A program made the translations under genes and the position numbers. The notes under the pieces are model-generated. The model made no database searches. It saw only the letters and a program-made list of their open reading frames with translations, and was not told the origin of the DNA. From assembly GCA_006969745.1 (NCBI GenBank), contig CP030886.1, positions 1,076,001 to 1,140,000 on the forward strand: a stretch of 64,000 nt of DNA. Reading direction: 5' to 3'. This stretch comes from Cytophagaceae bacterium (GTDB lineage: Bacteria > Bacteroidota > Bacteroidia > Cytophagales > Cyclobacteriaceae). Every line of letters begins with the position of its first letter. Within the stretch, counting starts at the first letter, position 1. Below are positions 1 to 9,299 of the stretch, piece after piece.

Positions 1-334
1 TAATCCAGGTTCCTTCTTGACCTGACCGAGGCACTTTTTTGCATTTAGATATTACGCCTTCGAAATCTTGATTGAAGGTGACTTTCAGCTCATCACTGTT
101 CAGAACACGTCTCATCGATTTAGAGATATGCAGACGTTCCGGAAACAATACAAATCGTGGGTCGGGACTCCACCAGATGATTGGTTCGCCTTCACTATAC
201 CACGGAAAAATACCGGCATTATATGCAATCATCAACCGCTCAGGAAGTAAATCGCCACCAACCGCAACAATACCATCTTCGGCACCATCTACCGGTGGAA
301 AAATTAAGTCATCGGTAAGTCGATAAATAGGCAT
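1..334 (-). CDS. aat: Leucyl/phenylalanyl-tRNA--protein transferase, N-terminal part (runs off window)
   Basis: Reading the minus strand from the ATG at 334 gives an open frame to the window edge (111 codons, no stop), so the 3' end is missing. The protein begins MPIYRLTDDLIFPPVD and carries the family signatures AVGGDL, AYNAGIFPWY and WWSPDPRFVLFP in the right order. Aat transfers Leu or Phe from charged tRNA to N-terminal Arg/Lys of proteins, marking them for ClpS/ClpAP degradation (N-degron pathway) in the cytosol. It starts 6 bp after the stop of the binding-protein gene and is probably the distal gene of the minus-strand cluster. The identification rests on motifs and is strong; only about half of a usual Aat is visible. 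Confidence 0.93.
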   Translation of the reverse strand, partial: MPIYRLTDDLIFPPVDGAEDGIVAVGGDLLPERLMIAYNAGIFPWYSEGEPIIWWSPDPRFVLFPERLHISKSMRRVLNSDELKVTFNQDFEGVISKCKKVPRSGQEGTWI

Positions 335-340
335 AAAAAA

Positions 341-1090
341 TTACTTCCAGTACTGTAATCTACTTCCATACCAGCTGTAGAGCTCACCATCCACGAGCTC
401 TAAACTTGCCTCAGGCCAAATATTTTTTAACTCTTTGAGGTGCTTTTCTTTGAAAGGATAAGGTTCTGAACTGAGCAGAACTTTGTCTGGATTAAGGGAT
501 GTGATCTGCGCTTCGGTCAGCTCAGGATAGCGCTCTGATTTTACTAAATTTTCAAAACCTAAATGCGCCAGCATATGATCTATAAAGGTATTTGCTCCTG
601 CTGCCATCCAAGGATTTTTCCATATCAGATAAACTGCTTTTCCTGATTTAGTCCCTTCAACTGTTCTTATCGCTTTCTTACATGTTTGGATGATTTGATC
701 GGCGCGGTTCATCAAATTGCAAAAACCACCTATGGTGGTCATCATTGAAAATGAGTCTTCTAATGTATAGATATCGCTCATCCAAACTGGAAATTCTGTC
801 TCAAGCTCCTTTATTCCTTCCTGATAGTTTTCTTCTTTGTTGCCAATGATCAAATCTGGTTGAAGTGCTCGAATGGCATCAAATCGAAAGTTTTTGGTGC
901 CGCCAATCACCGGAATGTTCGAGATTTTATCATTCGGGTGAATGCAAAACTTGGTGCGACCAATTACCGAAGCACCTATGTCGAGCAAAAATTCTGTTTG
1001 TGAAGGAACCAGTGATATGATTCGTTTAGGAGGGAAGTTAATTTCAACTTCCCTTCCCATCATATCTTTCCATTTGCTACAATTCGACAT
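341..1090 (-). CDS. BtuF-like cobalamin/metal-chelate binding protein
   Basis: 249 aa with the helical-backbone periplasmic-binding fold of BtuF/FhuD-type receptors (Peripla_BP_2): PPKRIISLVPSQTEFLLDIG at the first strand, a VIGGTKNF segment, LQPDLIIGNKEEN, and late KVLLSSEPYPFKEKH. The family binds vitamin B12 or iron chelates for an ABC transporter. No signal peptide is visible (it starts MSNCSKWKDMMGREV), which is common for the short Bacteroidota members but leaves its location open; no transporter genes lie nearby. It sits 2 bp downstream of the lipoprotein gene and 6 bp upstream of aat. Fold assignment good, ligand unknown. Confidence 0.82.
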   Translation of the reverse strand: MSNCSKWKDMMGREVEINFPPKRIISLVPSQTEFLLDIGASVIGRTKFCIHPNDKISNIPVIGGTKNFRFDAIRALQPDLIIGNKEENYQEGIKELETEFPVWMSDIYTLEDSFSMMTTIGGFCNLMNRADQIIQTCKKAIRTVEGTKSGKAVYLIWKNPWMAAGANTFIDHMLAHLGFENLVKSERYPELTEAQITSLNPDKVLLSSEPYPFKEKHLKELKNIWPEASLELVDGELYSWYGSRLQYWK

Positions 1091-1092
1091 CT

Positions 1093-1539
1093 TTAATGTC
1101 CGTGTCCTTCATGCGATCCTTCCATTCGTGAAAGCAACTCGCGCATGTTTTCCTTGTTTGCTTCCAAAGTAGCTTTTATTTCAGGTGCTGCCCTATCTAC
1201 AAGAAAATATGTTTTGAGCGTATCAGTCTTCCTCTCGCCAATAAAAACAGCTTGAAACAGCTCTTCACTTGACTTCTCTACTTTGAGCTTAAATGTGTGA
1301 TTATCTGCAATCTTGCTTTCTATCAATGTAAAGCTCAAAAGGTTTCCATCTCTATCCAGCTCATATAGCAAGAATTCATCGATACTGCTGAGATAGCTCA
1401 TTGCCTTGTCATCTGCCAACCACAGCTCCATGTAATCACCACTTTCCGCATAGGTATACCATTTACCTGTTATGGAATTCTCATTGCTTGTGCAGCCGGC
1501 CAATGCAGCTATAATCACTATGGCTGTGATCAACCTCAT
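1093..1539 (-). CDS. Small lipoprotein of unknown function
   Basis: 148 aa beginning MRLITAIVIIAALAGCTSNE: a charged start, hydrophobic stretch and an LAGC lipobox with the lipidated Cys at residue 16. The mature part is small and mainly polar (GKWYTYAESGDYMELWLADDKA), like short beta-rich lipocalin-style proteins, and ends in a His-rich tail (SHEGHGH) that could bind metal. Its ATG overlaps the stop of the M42 peptidase by 4 bp (ATGA), so the two are probably translationally coupled. Function not recognised. Confidence 0.75.
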   Translation of the reverse strand: MRLITAIVIIAALAGCTSNENSITGKWYTYAESGDYMELWLADDKAMSYLSSIDEFLLYELDRDGNLLSFTLIESKIADNHTFKLKVEKSSEELFQAVFIGERKTDTLKTYFLVDRAAPEIKATLEANKENMRELLSRMEGSHEGHGH

Positions 1540-2603
1540 TTGAAATATGTAAAATCCTGACCGTCTTTGATTTGAACTACAGTTTCGTAGATCAGCTTAA
1601 TCACGTTCTCTACATCATCTTTATGAACTGTCTCAACAGTTGTGTGCATGTACTTCAGTGGTAGCGATATCAAAGCAGAAGCCACACCAATATCAGAATA
1701 TGCGAATGCATCTGTGTCTGTCCCTGTAGTTCTGGAAGCTGCCATCCGTTGATATGGAATTTTGTTCTTGTCAGCGACCTTCAAAATCATATCTCTCAAA
1801 TTGTTTTGTACCGCAGGGCCATATGTAACTGCAGGGCCTTTGCCTGCCGTCATATCTCCGCTTGTGATCTTATCATACATTGGAGATTGCGTATCATGCG
1901 TTACGTCAGTTACGATGGCTACATCTGGCTTGATTCTTCGAGAAATCATTTCAGCTCCTCTTAATCCAATCTCTTCCTGAACGGAATTCACTACGTAAAG
2001 CCCGAATGGCAACTTCACCTTATTCTCTGCAATTCTTCTGGCTACCTCTGCAATCATGAATCCTCCAGCCCGGTTGTCCAAAGCACGTCCAACAAGATAC
2101 TTTTCATTCATCTCAAATAGTTCATCTTGAAAAGTAGCGACAGTACCAACATGGATACCCATTTTCTCTACCTCTTCTTTAGACTCAGCTCCAACATCAA
2201 TACATATGTTTTTCAATGTTGGGTTGTCTTCTTTGTCTTTTCTCACATGAATGGCAGGCCACCCAAAAATGCCTTTTACTACTCCTTTTTTCGTGTGTAG
2301 ATTTACTCGCATCGAAGGAGCTATTTGGTGGTCCGATCCTCCGTTTCTCACCACGTAGATGTAGCCTTTGTCGGTGATATAATTTACAAACCAGCTGATT
2401 TCGTCGGCATGCGCCTCAATCACCACTTTGTATTTAGCATCCGGATTGATTACTCCATATACACTACCATAGGTGTCTACGACATAATCATCTACGTAAG
2501 GCTTCACATAATCCAACCATATTTTTTGTCCCTCCATCTCAAAGCCTGTGGGCGCGGCGTTGTTGAGGTATTTAAATAGAAAGTCTCTGCTTTTCTTGTC
2601 CAT
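1536..2603 (-). CDS. M42 family metallo-aminopeptidase
   Basis: Cytosolic di-metal aminopeptidase of the M42 (tetrahedral aminopeptidase / glutamyl aminopeptidase) family. Metal and catalytic residues are all visible: His and Asp in EAHADEISWF, bridging Asp in GRALDNRAGG, the Glu-Glu pair in NSVQEEIGLRGAE, Asp in IVTDVTHD, and the late His in MHTTVETVHKDD. It should therefore be active. I chose the ATG at 2603 (MDKKSRDFLFKYLNN), which leaves one base after the SDR stop and precedes the conserved PTGFE; an in-frame ATG at 2630 or TTG at 2633 would add 9-10 residues and overlap the SDR gene. Part of the minus-strand cluster. Confidence 0.9.
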   Translation of the reverse strand: MDKKSRDFLFKYLNNAAPTGFEMEGQKIWLDYVKPYVDDYVVDTYGSVYGVINPDAKYKVVIEAHADEISWFVNYITDKGYIYVVRNGGSDHQIAPSMRVNLHTKKGVVKGIFGWPAIHVRKDKEDNPTLKNICIDVGAESKEEVEKMGIHVGTVATFQDELFEMNEKYLVGRALDNRAGGFMIAEVARRIAENKVKLPFGLYVVNSVQEEIGLRGAEMISRRIKPDVAIVTDVTHDTQSPMYDKITSGDMTAGKGPAVTYGPAVQNNLRDMILKVADKNKIPYQRMAASRTTGTDTDAFAYSDIGVASALISLPLKYMHTTVETVHKDDVENVIKLIYETVVQIKDGQDFTYFK

Positions 2604-2604
2604 A

Positions 2605-3297
2605 TTATATCGATTTAACAAGTCCTCCATCAATAAGGAAGTCTTGTCCTGTTATGTATTCTGATTTATTGCTTGCTAAAAATAAAGCGAGTTCTGCTAC
2701 TTCTTCTGGCGTCCCTTGCCTTAGCATAGGTATTTGATTTATGATTTCTTGATCCGCCGGATAGCTATTGATGAAACCGGGAAGAATATTGTTCATTCTT
2801 AGATTATCAGCTCCAAACTTGGTAGCATATAGTTTAGTGAATGCACTTAAGGCTGTGCGAGCGACTGATGATATTGGGAAGCTCAATGAAGGTTCTTTCG
2901 CTCCAAATGTTGAGATATTTATGATAGAGCCCCCACTACTCATATGAGCGGTTACCAACCTTGCCATGCGTACTACATTCATCAAAGCCAGGTCAAGGCC
3001 TTCTTGCCATTGTGCATCAGTAAGCTCAAGTAGATCTCCTTTTGGTGGATGACCAGTGTTATTGATTACCACATCAATCTGTCCATAGGTTTCTAAAGTT
3101 GCATCAACCAATCTTGACAAGTCTTCTATATTATCTGTAGATCCTTGAACTGCTATACCTCCCAGCCTGCTTGCCAAATCATGGATTTCTGAGGAACGTG
3201 ATAGTATTGCCAGTTGATAGCCTTCACTTGCTAGTTTCTCAGCACAGGCTAGTCCCATCCCTTTACTTGCTGCTGTAATAATTGCTACTTGACTCAT
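2605..3297 (-). CDS. SDR-fold oxidoreductase lacking the usual Tyr/Lys
   Basis: 230 aa Rossmann protein of the short-chain dehydrogenase family. Visible landmarks are the N-terminal dinucleotide loop (TAASKGMG, where the classical motif is TGxxxGxG), the NNTG motif, and a C-terminal GQDFLIDGGLVKSI typical of FabG-like proteins. The active-site segment reads STFGAKEP...SSVARTALSAF, where a YxxxK is expected: Tyr is replaced by Ser and Lys by Arg. The protein may bind NAD(P)H but ordinary SDR chemistry is doubtful. It lies 9 bp after the upstream lipoprotein gene and directly precedes the M42 peptidase. Confidence 0.85.
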   Translation of the reverse strand: MSQVAIITAASKGMGLACAEKLASEGYQLAILSRSSEIHDLASRLGGIAVQGSTDNIEDLSRLVDATLETYGQIDVVINNTGHPPKGDLLELTDAQWQEGLDLALMNVVRMARLVTAHMSSGGSIINISTFGAKEPSLSFPISSVARTALSAFTKLYATKFGADNLRMNNILPGFINSYPADQEIINQIPMLRQGTPEEVAELALFLASNKSEYITGQDFLIDGGLVKSI

Positions 3298-3306
3298 TCT
3301 TTTAAT

Positions 3307-3810
3307 TTACCAATGAAAATTACGATCATCTACTTTAACATCTTCTGGCACAAAATAATCCACTAAAGACGTTTGCTTTTTTGTTGTCTGGGCATGATTG
3401 AATTGCACAACAAGCAGACTATCTGAAAGCATTTTTATCTTGAAAAGCTTAAAATCCTCTTCAATATTCATCATGTGAGGGATTTGATTACTTTCCAATT
3501 TGAGATAACTAAAACCTTTAGCGTCCCGAGCCAATGACCATTGTCCTACCATTGATTCACCACAATCACTTCGTCCAACAGAACTAGTGATAAACTCCTT
3601 ATTGTATTTAAAAGTCTGACGATAGGCAATAAAACAATCGCCCATGTTCATTCTTGTTCCATTGTTAAATCTTCGAGCTAATTTCCATGTTTTTGCAGAA
3701 TCACCGGCAAGTAGTGATTTTGGGTTTTTTGGCAGTTCAAATGGTATCTCAGGTTCACCTTCGCACGCAAAAAGCACATGACATATTAGAACTATTAAGA
3801 TCAAACGCAT
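3307..3810 (-). CDS. Lipoprotein of unknown function
   Basis: 167 aa from the ATG at 3810: MRLILIVLICHVLFACEGEP has a clear hydrophobic signal and an LFAC lipobox. A longer open frame to 3885 exists but would overlap the end of the carboxylase gene and bury the signal peptide, so I reject it. The mature protein contains KTWKLARRFNNGTRMN and GQWSLARD-type strands resembling small lipocalin-like lipoproteins of Bacteroidota; no catalytic motif is seen. The start lies 4 bp after the carboxylase stop. Confidence 0.7.
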   Translation of the reverse strand: MRLILIVLICHVLFACEGEPEIPFELPKNPKSLLAGDSAKTWKLARRFNNGTRMNMGDCFIAYRQTFKYNKEFITSSVGRSDCGESMVGQWSLARDAKGFSYLKLESNQIPHMMNIEEDFKLFKIKMLSDSLLVVQFNHAQTTKKQTSLVDYFVPEDVKVDDRNFHW

Positions 3811-3814
3811 TTTG

Positions 3815-5398
3815 TCAAAGTGGAATATTTCCATGCTTCTTTCTTGGAAGCTTGTCCACCTTATTTTCAAGCATACTGAATGCACTAATCAATTTTGAAC
3901 GTGTTTCCTTTGGCATAATCACCTCATCCACAAAGCCACGACCTGCGGCGATGTAAGGGTTAGCAAACTTCTCGGTGTATTCATTGATCTTCTCCTGATG
4001 CATTGCATTCGGATCGTCCGCCTTCTGAATTTCTTTTCTAAAAATAATCTCCGAGGCGCCTTGGGCACCCATCACTGCGATCTCTGCTGTCGGCCATGCA
4101 TAATTCATATCAGCGCCAATGTGCTTGGAGTTCATCACATCATAGGCGCCACCGTAGGCTTTTCTTGTGATTACAGAAATCCTTGGCACGGTAGCTTCGC
4201 TGAATGCATAGAGTAACTTTGCACCATTCGTGATAATTCCATTCCATTCCTGATCAGTTCCCGGCAAAAATCCAGGAACATCAACCAATACCAATAACGG
4301 CACATTAAAGCTGTCGCAGAACCTTACAAATCTTCCGCCTTTCGTGCTTGAGTGGATGTCCAAAACGCCAGCCATGCTCATTGGCTGATTGGCTACTATT
4401 CCTATGCTTCTGCCTGCAAGTCGGCCAAATCCGCAAATGATGTTTTCAGCAAAATCTTTATGAACTTCCAAGAAGCTATCAGAGTCAATAATACCCTTGA
4501 TAACATCATGCATGTCATAAGGCTGATTTGGATTCTCAGGCATCAAAGTGTCTAGTTCCTCTCGTGTTTCATCGCCAAGCTCATATGCTACTCTAGGTGG
4601 CTCTTCTTCACAGTTGGAAGGAATGTAGCTCATTAGCTGCTTAATTTGGCGAATGCATTCAGCTTCATTGGCGCAGGCAAAGTGTGTTACGCCACTTTTG
4701 GAAGCATGTGTCTGAGCTCCGCCTAACTCTTCACTTGTTACATCCTCTTGTGTAACTGTCTTCACTACATTAGGCCCTGTCACAAACATGTAACTGCTTT
4801 GCTCCACCATGAATATGAAATCTGTAATAGCAGGAGAATAAACTGCACCACCCGCACATGGACCAAGAATGGCTGAAATCTGAGGTACTACACCAGAAGC
4901 CAGCGTATTACGATAAAAAATATCTGCATAACCTCCGAGTGATACCACGCCTTCTTGAATGCGCGCTCCTCCTGAATCATTTAATCCAATGACAGGTGCC
5001 CCATTCTTCATGGCCATATCCATGATCTTGACGATTTTCTCAGCAAATGTTTCGGACAATGAACCTCCGAAAACTGTAAAGTCCTGGCTAAAAACATAGG
5101 TAAGCCGGCCGTCGATGGTTCCATATCCGGTTACTACTCCATCGCCAAGAATTTTTTGCTTGTCCATACCAAAGTCTGTTGCTCTGTGAGTAACAAACTT
5201 TCCAATCTCTTCAAATGAGCCTTCATCCAATAGCAAGTCGATTCGCTCGCGAGCTGTCAGCTTTCCTTTTTCGTGTTGCTTAGCTATCCGGTCTTCGCCT
5301 CCTCCTTTCAGCGCTTCTTCGTTCATCGATTCCAGCCTAGCATTTTTTTCTGCTTTGGATTGGATATTAGTTGCGGTTTTTGGTTTTTCTGTGCTCAT
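3815..5398 (-). CDS. Acyl-CoA carboxylase, carboxyltransferase (beta) subunit
   Basis: 527 aa carboxyltransferase of the propionyl-/methylmalonyl-CoA carboxylase type. It transfers the carboxyl group between biotin and an acyl-CoA. Both crotonase-fold halves are visible: [38 protein letters not shown] and [16 protein letters not shown] in the N half, and [26 protein letters not shown] and [14 protein letters not shown] in the C half. The glycine pairs forming the oxyanion holes are intact. The start at 5398 ([11 protein letters not shown]) fits the family better than the upstream frame to 5461. No biotin carboxylase gene lies next to it, so its partner must be elsewhere. First gene of the minus-strand cluster. 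Confidence 0.93.
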   Translation of the reverse strand: MSTEKPKTATNIQSKAEKNARLESMNEEALKGGGEDRIAKQHEKGKLTARERIDLLLDEGSFEEIGKFVTHRATDFGMDKQKILGDGVVTGYGTIDGRLTYVFSQDFTVFGGSLSETFAEKIVKIMDMAMKNGAPVIGLNDSGGARIQEGVVSLGGYADIFYRNTLASGVVPQISAILGPCAGGAVYSPAITDFIFMVEQSSYMFVTGPNVVKTVTQEDVTSEELGGAQTHASKSGVTHFACANEAECIRQIKQLMSYIPSNCEEEPPRVAYELGDETREELDTLMPENPNQPYDMHDVIKGIIDSDSFLEVHKDFAENIICGFGRLAGRSIGIVANQPMSMAGVLDIHSSTKGGRFVRFCDSFNVPLLVLVDVPGFLPGTDQEWNGIITNGAKLLYAFSEATVPRISVITRKAYGGAYDVMNSKHIGADMNYAWPTAEIAVMGAQGASEIIFRKEIQKADDPNAMHQEKINEYTEKFANPYIAAGRGFVDEVIMPKETRSKLISAFSMLENKVDKLPRKKHGNIPL

Positions 5399-5511
5399 AT
5401 TTCTTTTGAAAACGCCAAAGATAAGCTTAGGAATGGACAATGTAGAAATCGTAATTATCAATTAAATAAATCTAAAAAGACTAGGTGCCAATTTGCTATA
5501 TTGCGGCCGCT

Positions 5512-6453
5512 ATGAACGTTGCAGTTATCGATTTGGGCACAAACACTTTTCATCTTCTACTCGCTAGAGTTGAAGGTAGTACTCATGAAATATTTCATCG
5601 TGAACGAAAGGCTGTGAAAATTGGTGAAAAAGGAATCAATAAGGGTGAAATCACTTCCGAAGCATGGGATCGGGCCATTGCTGCACTTACTGATTTCAAA
5701 GCGACAATAGATCAGCACCAGATAAATCAAATTTTTGCCACAGCTACCAGCGCTATGCGTAATGCAAGTAATGGCACAGAACTCGTTGAAGAAATCAAAC
5801 GATTGACAGGGATTGAAATTGAGGTAATTTCGGGAGCGCGTGAAGCCGAACTCATACATTTTGGAGCCAGCAAAGCACTCGACTTTGGTTCTGAAAAAAA
5901 CCTCATTATGGATATTGGCGGAGGAAGTATTGAGTTCATCATTGCAGATAAAGATCGAGCATACTGGATGCAAAGTTTTGAAGTAGGCGGGCAACGTTTA
6001 GTTGAAAAATTTCATAAAACGGACCCAATAACAAGTTCAGAAATAGAAGAGCTGTTTGATTACTTCGGCGAGGAACTCAAACCACTACTGGATGCATGCG
6101 ATGAGCATAAGCCAACCACATTGATAGGTTGTTCAGGCACCTTTGACACGCTCAGCGACATCTATTCTGAAGAAAACAATATTTCAAGAGATTTAGATGC
6201 CACTGAGCTGCCTTTTGGTAAAGATGCTTTTAAAGACATTTACAAAGGCTTGATTGCCAAAAACAGGGAGCAACGTCTTTCAATTCCCGGAATGATAGAA
6301 ATGCGAGTTGATATGATCGTGGTGGCTTGTATTTTGATAGATTACATTATTGACAAACTTAACCTGCAAGAAGTTAGAATTTCTGCTTATGCCCTTAAAG
6401 AAGGCATCCTTTACCACGTTTTAGATCAACTTCAAGCAAATACCTCTAATTAG
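5512..6453 (+). CDS. Ppx/GppA family phosphatase (exopolyphosphatase-like)
   Basis: 313 aa, the short two-lobe form of the family without the C-terminal HD region of E. coli Ppx. Actin-like phosphate loops are seen at the start (VAVIDLGTNTFHLLLARVEG) and middle (NLIMDIGGGSIEFIIADK), with the TATSAMRNASNG and EVISGAREAELI segments between. The family removes phosphate from polyphosphate or the gamma phosphate from pppGpp. The ATG at 5512 places the first loop at the very N-terminus; the frame continues upstream to 5485 but without a conserved sequence. A TATATTGC element just upstream (about 5493-5500) could be its -7 region. Confidence 0.9.
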   Translation: MNVAVIDLGTNTFHLLLARVEGSTHEIFHRERKAVKIGEKGINKGEITSEAWDRAIAALTDFKATIDQHQINQIFATATSAMRNASNGTELVEEIKRLTGIEIEVISGAREAELIHFGASKALDFGSEKNLIMDIGGGSIEFIIADKDRAYWMQSFEVGGQRLVEKFHKTDPITSSEIEELFDYFGEELKPLLDACDEHKPTTLIGCSGTFDTLSDIYSEENNISRDLDATELPFGKDAFKDIYKGLIAKNREQRLSIPGMIEMRVDMIVVACILIDYIIDKLNLQEVRISAYALKEGILYHVLDQLQANTSN

Positions 6454-6455
6454 GT

Positions 6456-6486
6456 ATTGAAAAAGGCTCACATATTTTTAACTTTT
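6456..6486 (+). promoter_or_regulatory. Candidate Bacteroidota promoter for the tandem-repeat protein gene
   Basis: ATTG at 6456-6459 is followed after 19 bp by TAACTTTT at 6479-6486, close to the Bacteroidota consensus TTTG - about 20 bp - TANNTTTG. The ATG of the next gene is at 6510, leaving a short leader. Sequence match only. Confidence 0.4.
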
Positions 6487-6509
6487 ACCAGATTAAAAAC
6501 CTTACCATC

Positions 6510-8195
6510 ATGAAATATCTACTGGGATCAGTATTTCTATTTTTTTCTTTTTCAAATTATGCACAGAACGGAGAGTTTGGGAACATCGTGTCCGAACTTC
6601 AGGCAAACCTTTTGGAAGTTCAAACGGGAGATGAAACCTATACCCACGAACTTGAACTGATTGAGTATTCAGTCCTTAAGTATACATTGGTTGAGGTGGA
6701 TGAAAAGGGAAACCGAGACGAGCTTGTCTATGAATTCAATGTGGCTGATTTGGATCCATATGTAGTAAGAGAAGAAACAAAAAAAGACATCATTTACCTG
6801 AGCTTGACGGTGGACAACGGTCAAAAATTCATAAAAAAATATGAGAATGGTGAGGTCAAGGGTTATGGCGAAAACATGCTCATGGTGACCAAAAACATAG
6901 ATAATGCCAGGATATTAAAGGATCTCATCAAAAAAGCTATTCCGATTGCTGAAGATATCATGAGCAAAAAGCTTGCAGTGGATACTTACCCAGAAATGGA
7001 AACATGGCTGGCAGAGCATGTAGTAAATGCCGAAAGCGGCAGCAAAACCTATAATCAGACATTGGTTGCCTTAGATGATTTCCCCGGCAATTACAGACTT
7101 ATTCAAACGGAGATATCCGCCAAATCCTCTGAAGAAAAACAATACATTTTCAATTTGGGAGATATTAATATTAACAGTCTGAAATTCAATATTTCAGGAT
7201 CCAACTTTTCCTTAGATTTTGAAACAAATAGAAAGCAAAAGTTGATCAAAGTTCTGGAAAGCGGAGCGCCCAAAGGTTTTGACGATGAAATTGAAATTTT
7301 TACAAATAATGTAGAAGAGGCTCGTGACCTTAAGAATATACTCACCAAAGCTGTACCACTTGCGGAAGATTTGGTTGAAAGCTCAATACAGAAATTTGAA
7401 TCTTTACAACCAGCACTTGATTTTCTGGGTAAATACGTTCAAAATATAGATTATGGTGACGAATCGATGGAGCAATCAGTAACTGGCGATTGTCTGATGA
7501 AAATCACACTCGTAGATGCTGATGCAAAAAGCACCAAAAAAACCACAGCAGAGTTTAACCTGATAGACATCAATGGCAACCTGATAGATTTTGATGTGGC
7601 ATCTGGTAAAATGTTCGTTGAGTTTGTGACGAAAGAGTCGCTTGATCTATTAAAAATGTCTGAGAATGATGAGTTTGATGGATACGATGATGAATTGAAA
7701 ATCTACGCTGAAAATGTAGAGGTGGCCCGTCGAATAAAAGCAGCGTTGGAAGATGCTATTCGAATCTGCGAGCGTGATTATGTAGATCCATTTGCAGACA
7801 TGACTGTAGTTCAAAAAATTGGCTGGCTTACCGAAAATATGGATGAAGTCAGAGTTGGTGAAAAAACAATCACTCAAACATTTGAGCGAATCGATGAATC
7901 AGATCCTGAGAAAATCAAGATGACTAAATTGGAGGTAGATGCTAAAGGCAGTCAGGAAGAAATATTTGAATTCAACTTTACAGATATTAATCCAAAGAGC
8001 ATTCAATATAAAATTGGTAGCAAAACACTCGCTATTTCATTTGAGACAAAGTTTAAAGAAGACATCATTAAATACTACAAAGACGGTGAAATAGAGAACT
8101 ATCAGGATGGCTTTGAATTGAGTATGACTGATATTGAAGCTGCGAGAAACGTAATTTTAGTTTTCAATCAGATCATAGCAGAGCTAAATGAGTAA
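6510..8195 (+). CDS. Secreted protein built of four tandem ~135-aa repeats
   Basis: 561 aa. A signal peptide (MKYLLGSVFLFFSFSNYAQN) is followed by four divergent copies of one unit, beginning near residues 30, 170, 310 and 445. Each copy has a turn motif such as VQTGDETYT, ESGSKTYN, DYGDESME or VRVGEKTIT; a strand ending in an acidic-N motif (FNVADLDP, FNLGDININ, FNLIDINGN, FNFTDINP); and a closing helix such as NIDNARILKDLI, NVEEARDLKNIL, NVEVARRIKAAL or DIEAARNVILVF. No catalytic motif is seen. The same unit occurs once in the gene at 51356-52219. Likely periplasmic or surface binding repeats; function unknown. Confidence 0.8.
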   Translation: MKYLLGSVFLFFSFSNYAQNGEFGNIVSELQANLLEVQTGDETYTHELELIEYSVLKYTLVEVDEKGNRDELVYEFNVADLDPYVVREETKKDIIYLSLTVDNGQKFIKKYENGEVKGYGENMLMVTKNIDNARILKDLIKKAIPIAEDIMSKKLAVDTYPEMETWLAEHVVNAESGSKTYNQTLVALDDFPGNYRLIQTEISAKSSEEKQYIFNLGDININSLKFNISGSNFSLDFETNRKQKLIKVLESGAPKGFDDEIEIFTNNVEEARDLKNILTKAVPLAEDLVESSIQKFESLQPALDFLGKYVQNIDYGDESMEQSVTGDCLMKITLVDADAKSTKKTTAEFNLIDINGNLIDFDVASGKMFVEFVTKESLDLLKMSENDEFDGYDDELKIYAENVEVARRIKAALEDAIRICERDYVDPFADMTVVQKIGWLTENMDEVRVGEKTITQTFERIDESDPEKIKMTKLEVDAKGSQEEIFEFNFTDINPKSIQYKIGSKTLAISFETKFKEDIIKYYKDGEIENYQDGFELSMTDIEAARNVILVFNQIIAELNE

Positions 8196-8204
8196 TTTCG
8201 CCGA

Positions 8205-9278
8205 ATGATTTTTTCCGCGGAACAACTAAAGCAATTTGCAACCCAGGTATTTATCAATATTGGCTGCCCTGAAGCTGAAGCTAGACAGGCTGCCGATGTA
8301 TTAGTTAGTGCCGACCTTAGAGGTGTCGATTCACATGGAGTAGCACGACTTTCCGGCTACATCCGATTGCATGAAAAGCAGCGGCTAAATGCCAAACCCC
8401 AAATCAAGACTGTTCATGAGACGCCATCCACTGCTGTGGTAGATGGAGATTTAGGATTGGGATTGGTGGTCGGGCCACATGCAATGAAGCTAGCCATTGA
8501 AAAAGCTAAGAACGTAGGCTCAGGGTGGGTTTCTGTGAAAAATTCTAACCACTACGGCATTGCAGGTTATCATGCGATGATGGCTTTGGATGAAGATTGT
8601 ATTGGAATCTCACTAACAAACGCCAGTCCGCTTGTCTCGCCCACTTTCTCAAAAGAAAGACTATTGGGAACCAATCCTATTTCCATTGCAATCCCTACCA
8701 AAAATCAACCGCCATTTGTGCTTGATATGGCTACCACTACAGCCGCCAATGGTAAGCTCGAAGTACTGCAACGCAAAGGCATGGATGCTCCAGAAGGTTG
8801 GCTACAGGACAAAGAAGGCCACATTACTACTGACGCAAAAGGGTTGGTAAAAGGTGGCTCCATGCGGCCTCTCGGCGGTGATCGTGAACACGGCTCGCAC
8901 AAGGGCTATGCACTTGGTGCAGTCGTAGATATCTTGTCAGCAGTACTTTCCGGTGCCAACTACGGACCTTGGGTACCTCCCTTTGTTGCATTTATCGATC
9001 CCGCTCCAAATCCTGTGGGTGAAGGTCTGGGTCATTTCTTTGGTGCCATGCGCATCGATGCATTCAGAGATGGTGAAGAATTCAAATCGCATATGGACAA
9101 CTGGATCGAAAGATTCAGGAATTCCGAGACAGTTAACCCTGAGGATAAAGTTCTTATTCCTGGTGATCCGGAACGTGAGATGACCGCCGAGCGATTGAAA
9201 AACGGAATAGACCTACTAGACCCTGTGGTAGCTGATTTGAAAGAGTTAGGAGAAAAATTGGGTGTAACTTTAGTTTAG
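8205..9278 (+). CDS. Ldh-family (malate/L-lactate/ureidoglycolate-type) NAD(P)-dependent dehydrogenase
   Basis: 357 aa of the Ldh_2 (MdhII/YiaK) family, unrelated to Rossmann dehydrogenases. Seen: ADLRGVDSHGVARLSGY near residue 40 with the conserved DSHG, VKNSNHYGIAGYHA around residue 120 with the active-site His, LLGTNPISIAIPT, VLDMATTTAANGKLEV and GSHKGYALGAVVDIL. The family oxidises 2-hydroxy acids or reduces 2-oxo acids/imines in the cytosol; the exact substrate cannot be told. Ten bp after the repeat-protein gene and 21 bp before the DUF1801 gene. Confidence 0.9.
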   Translation: MIFSAEQLKQFATQVFINIGCPEAEARQAADVLVSADLRGVDSHGVARLSGYIRLHEKQRLNAKPQIKTVHETPSTAVVDGDLGLGLVVGPHAMKLAIEKAKNVGSGWVSVKNSNHYGIAGYHAMMALDEDCIGISLTNASPLVSPTFSKERLLGTNPISIAIPTKNQPPFVLDMATTTAANGKLEVLQRKGMDAPEGWLQDKEGHITTDAKGLVKGGSMRPLGGDREHGSHKGYALGAVVDILSAVLSGANYGPWVPPFVAFIDPAPNPVGEGLGHFFGAMRIDAFRDGEEFKSHMDNWIERFRNSETVNPEDKVLIPGDPEREMTAERLKNGIDLLDPVVADLKELGEKLGVTLV

Positions 9279-9299
9279 CTACCTAACGTAATAGCATTC

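Noticed and set aside
3811..3885. N-terminal extension of the lipoprotein gene at 3307-3810
   Set aside because: It would overlap the carboxylase gene in another frame and place the signal peptide and lipobox in the interior.
5557..5994. 145-codon minus-strand frame opposite the Ppx/GppA gene
   Set aside because: Shadow of a gene with clear actin-like phosphate loops; Cys-rich and without motifs.
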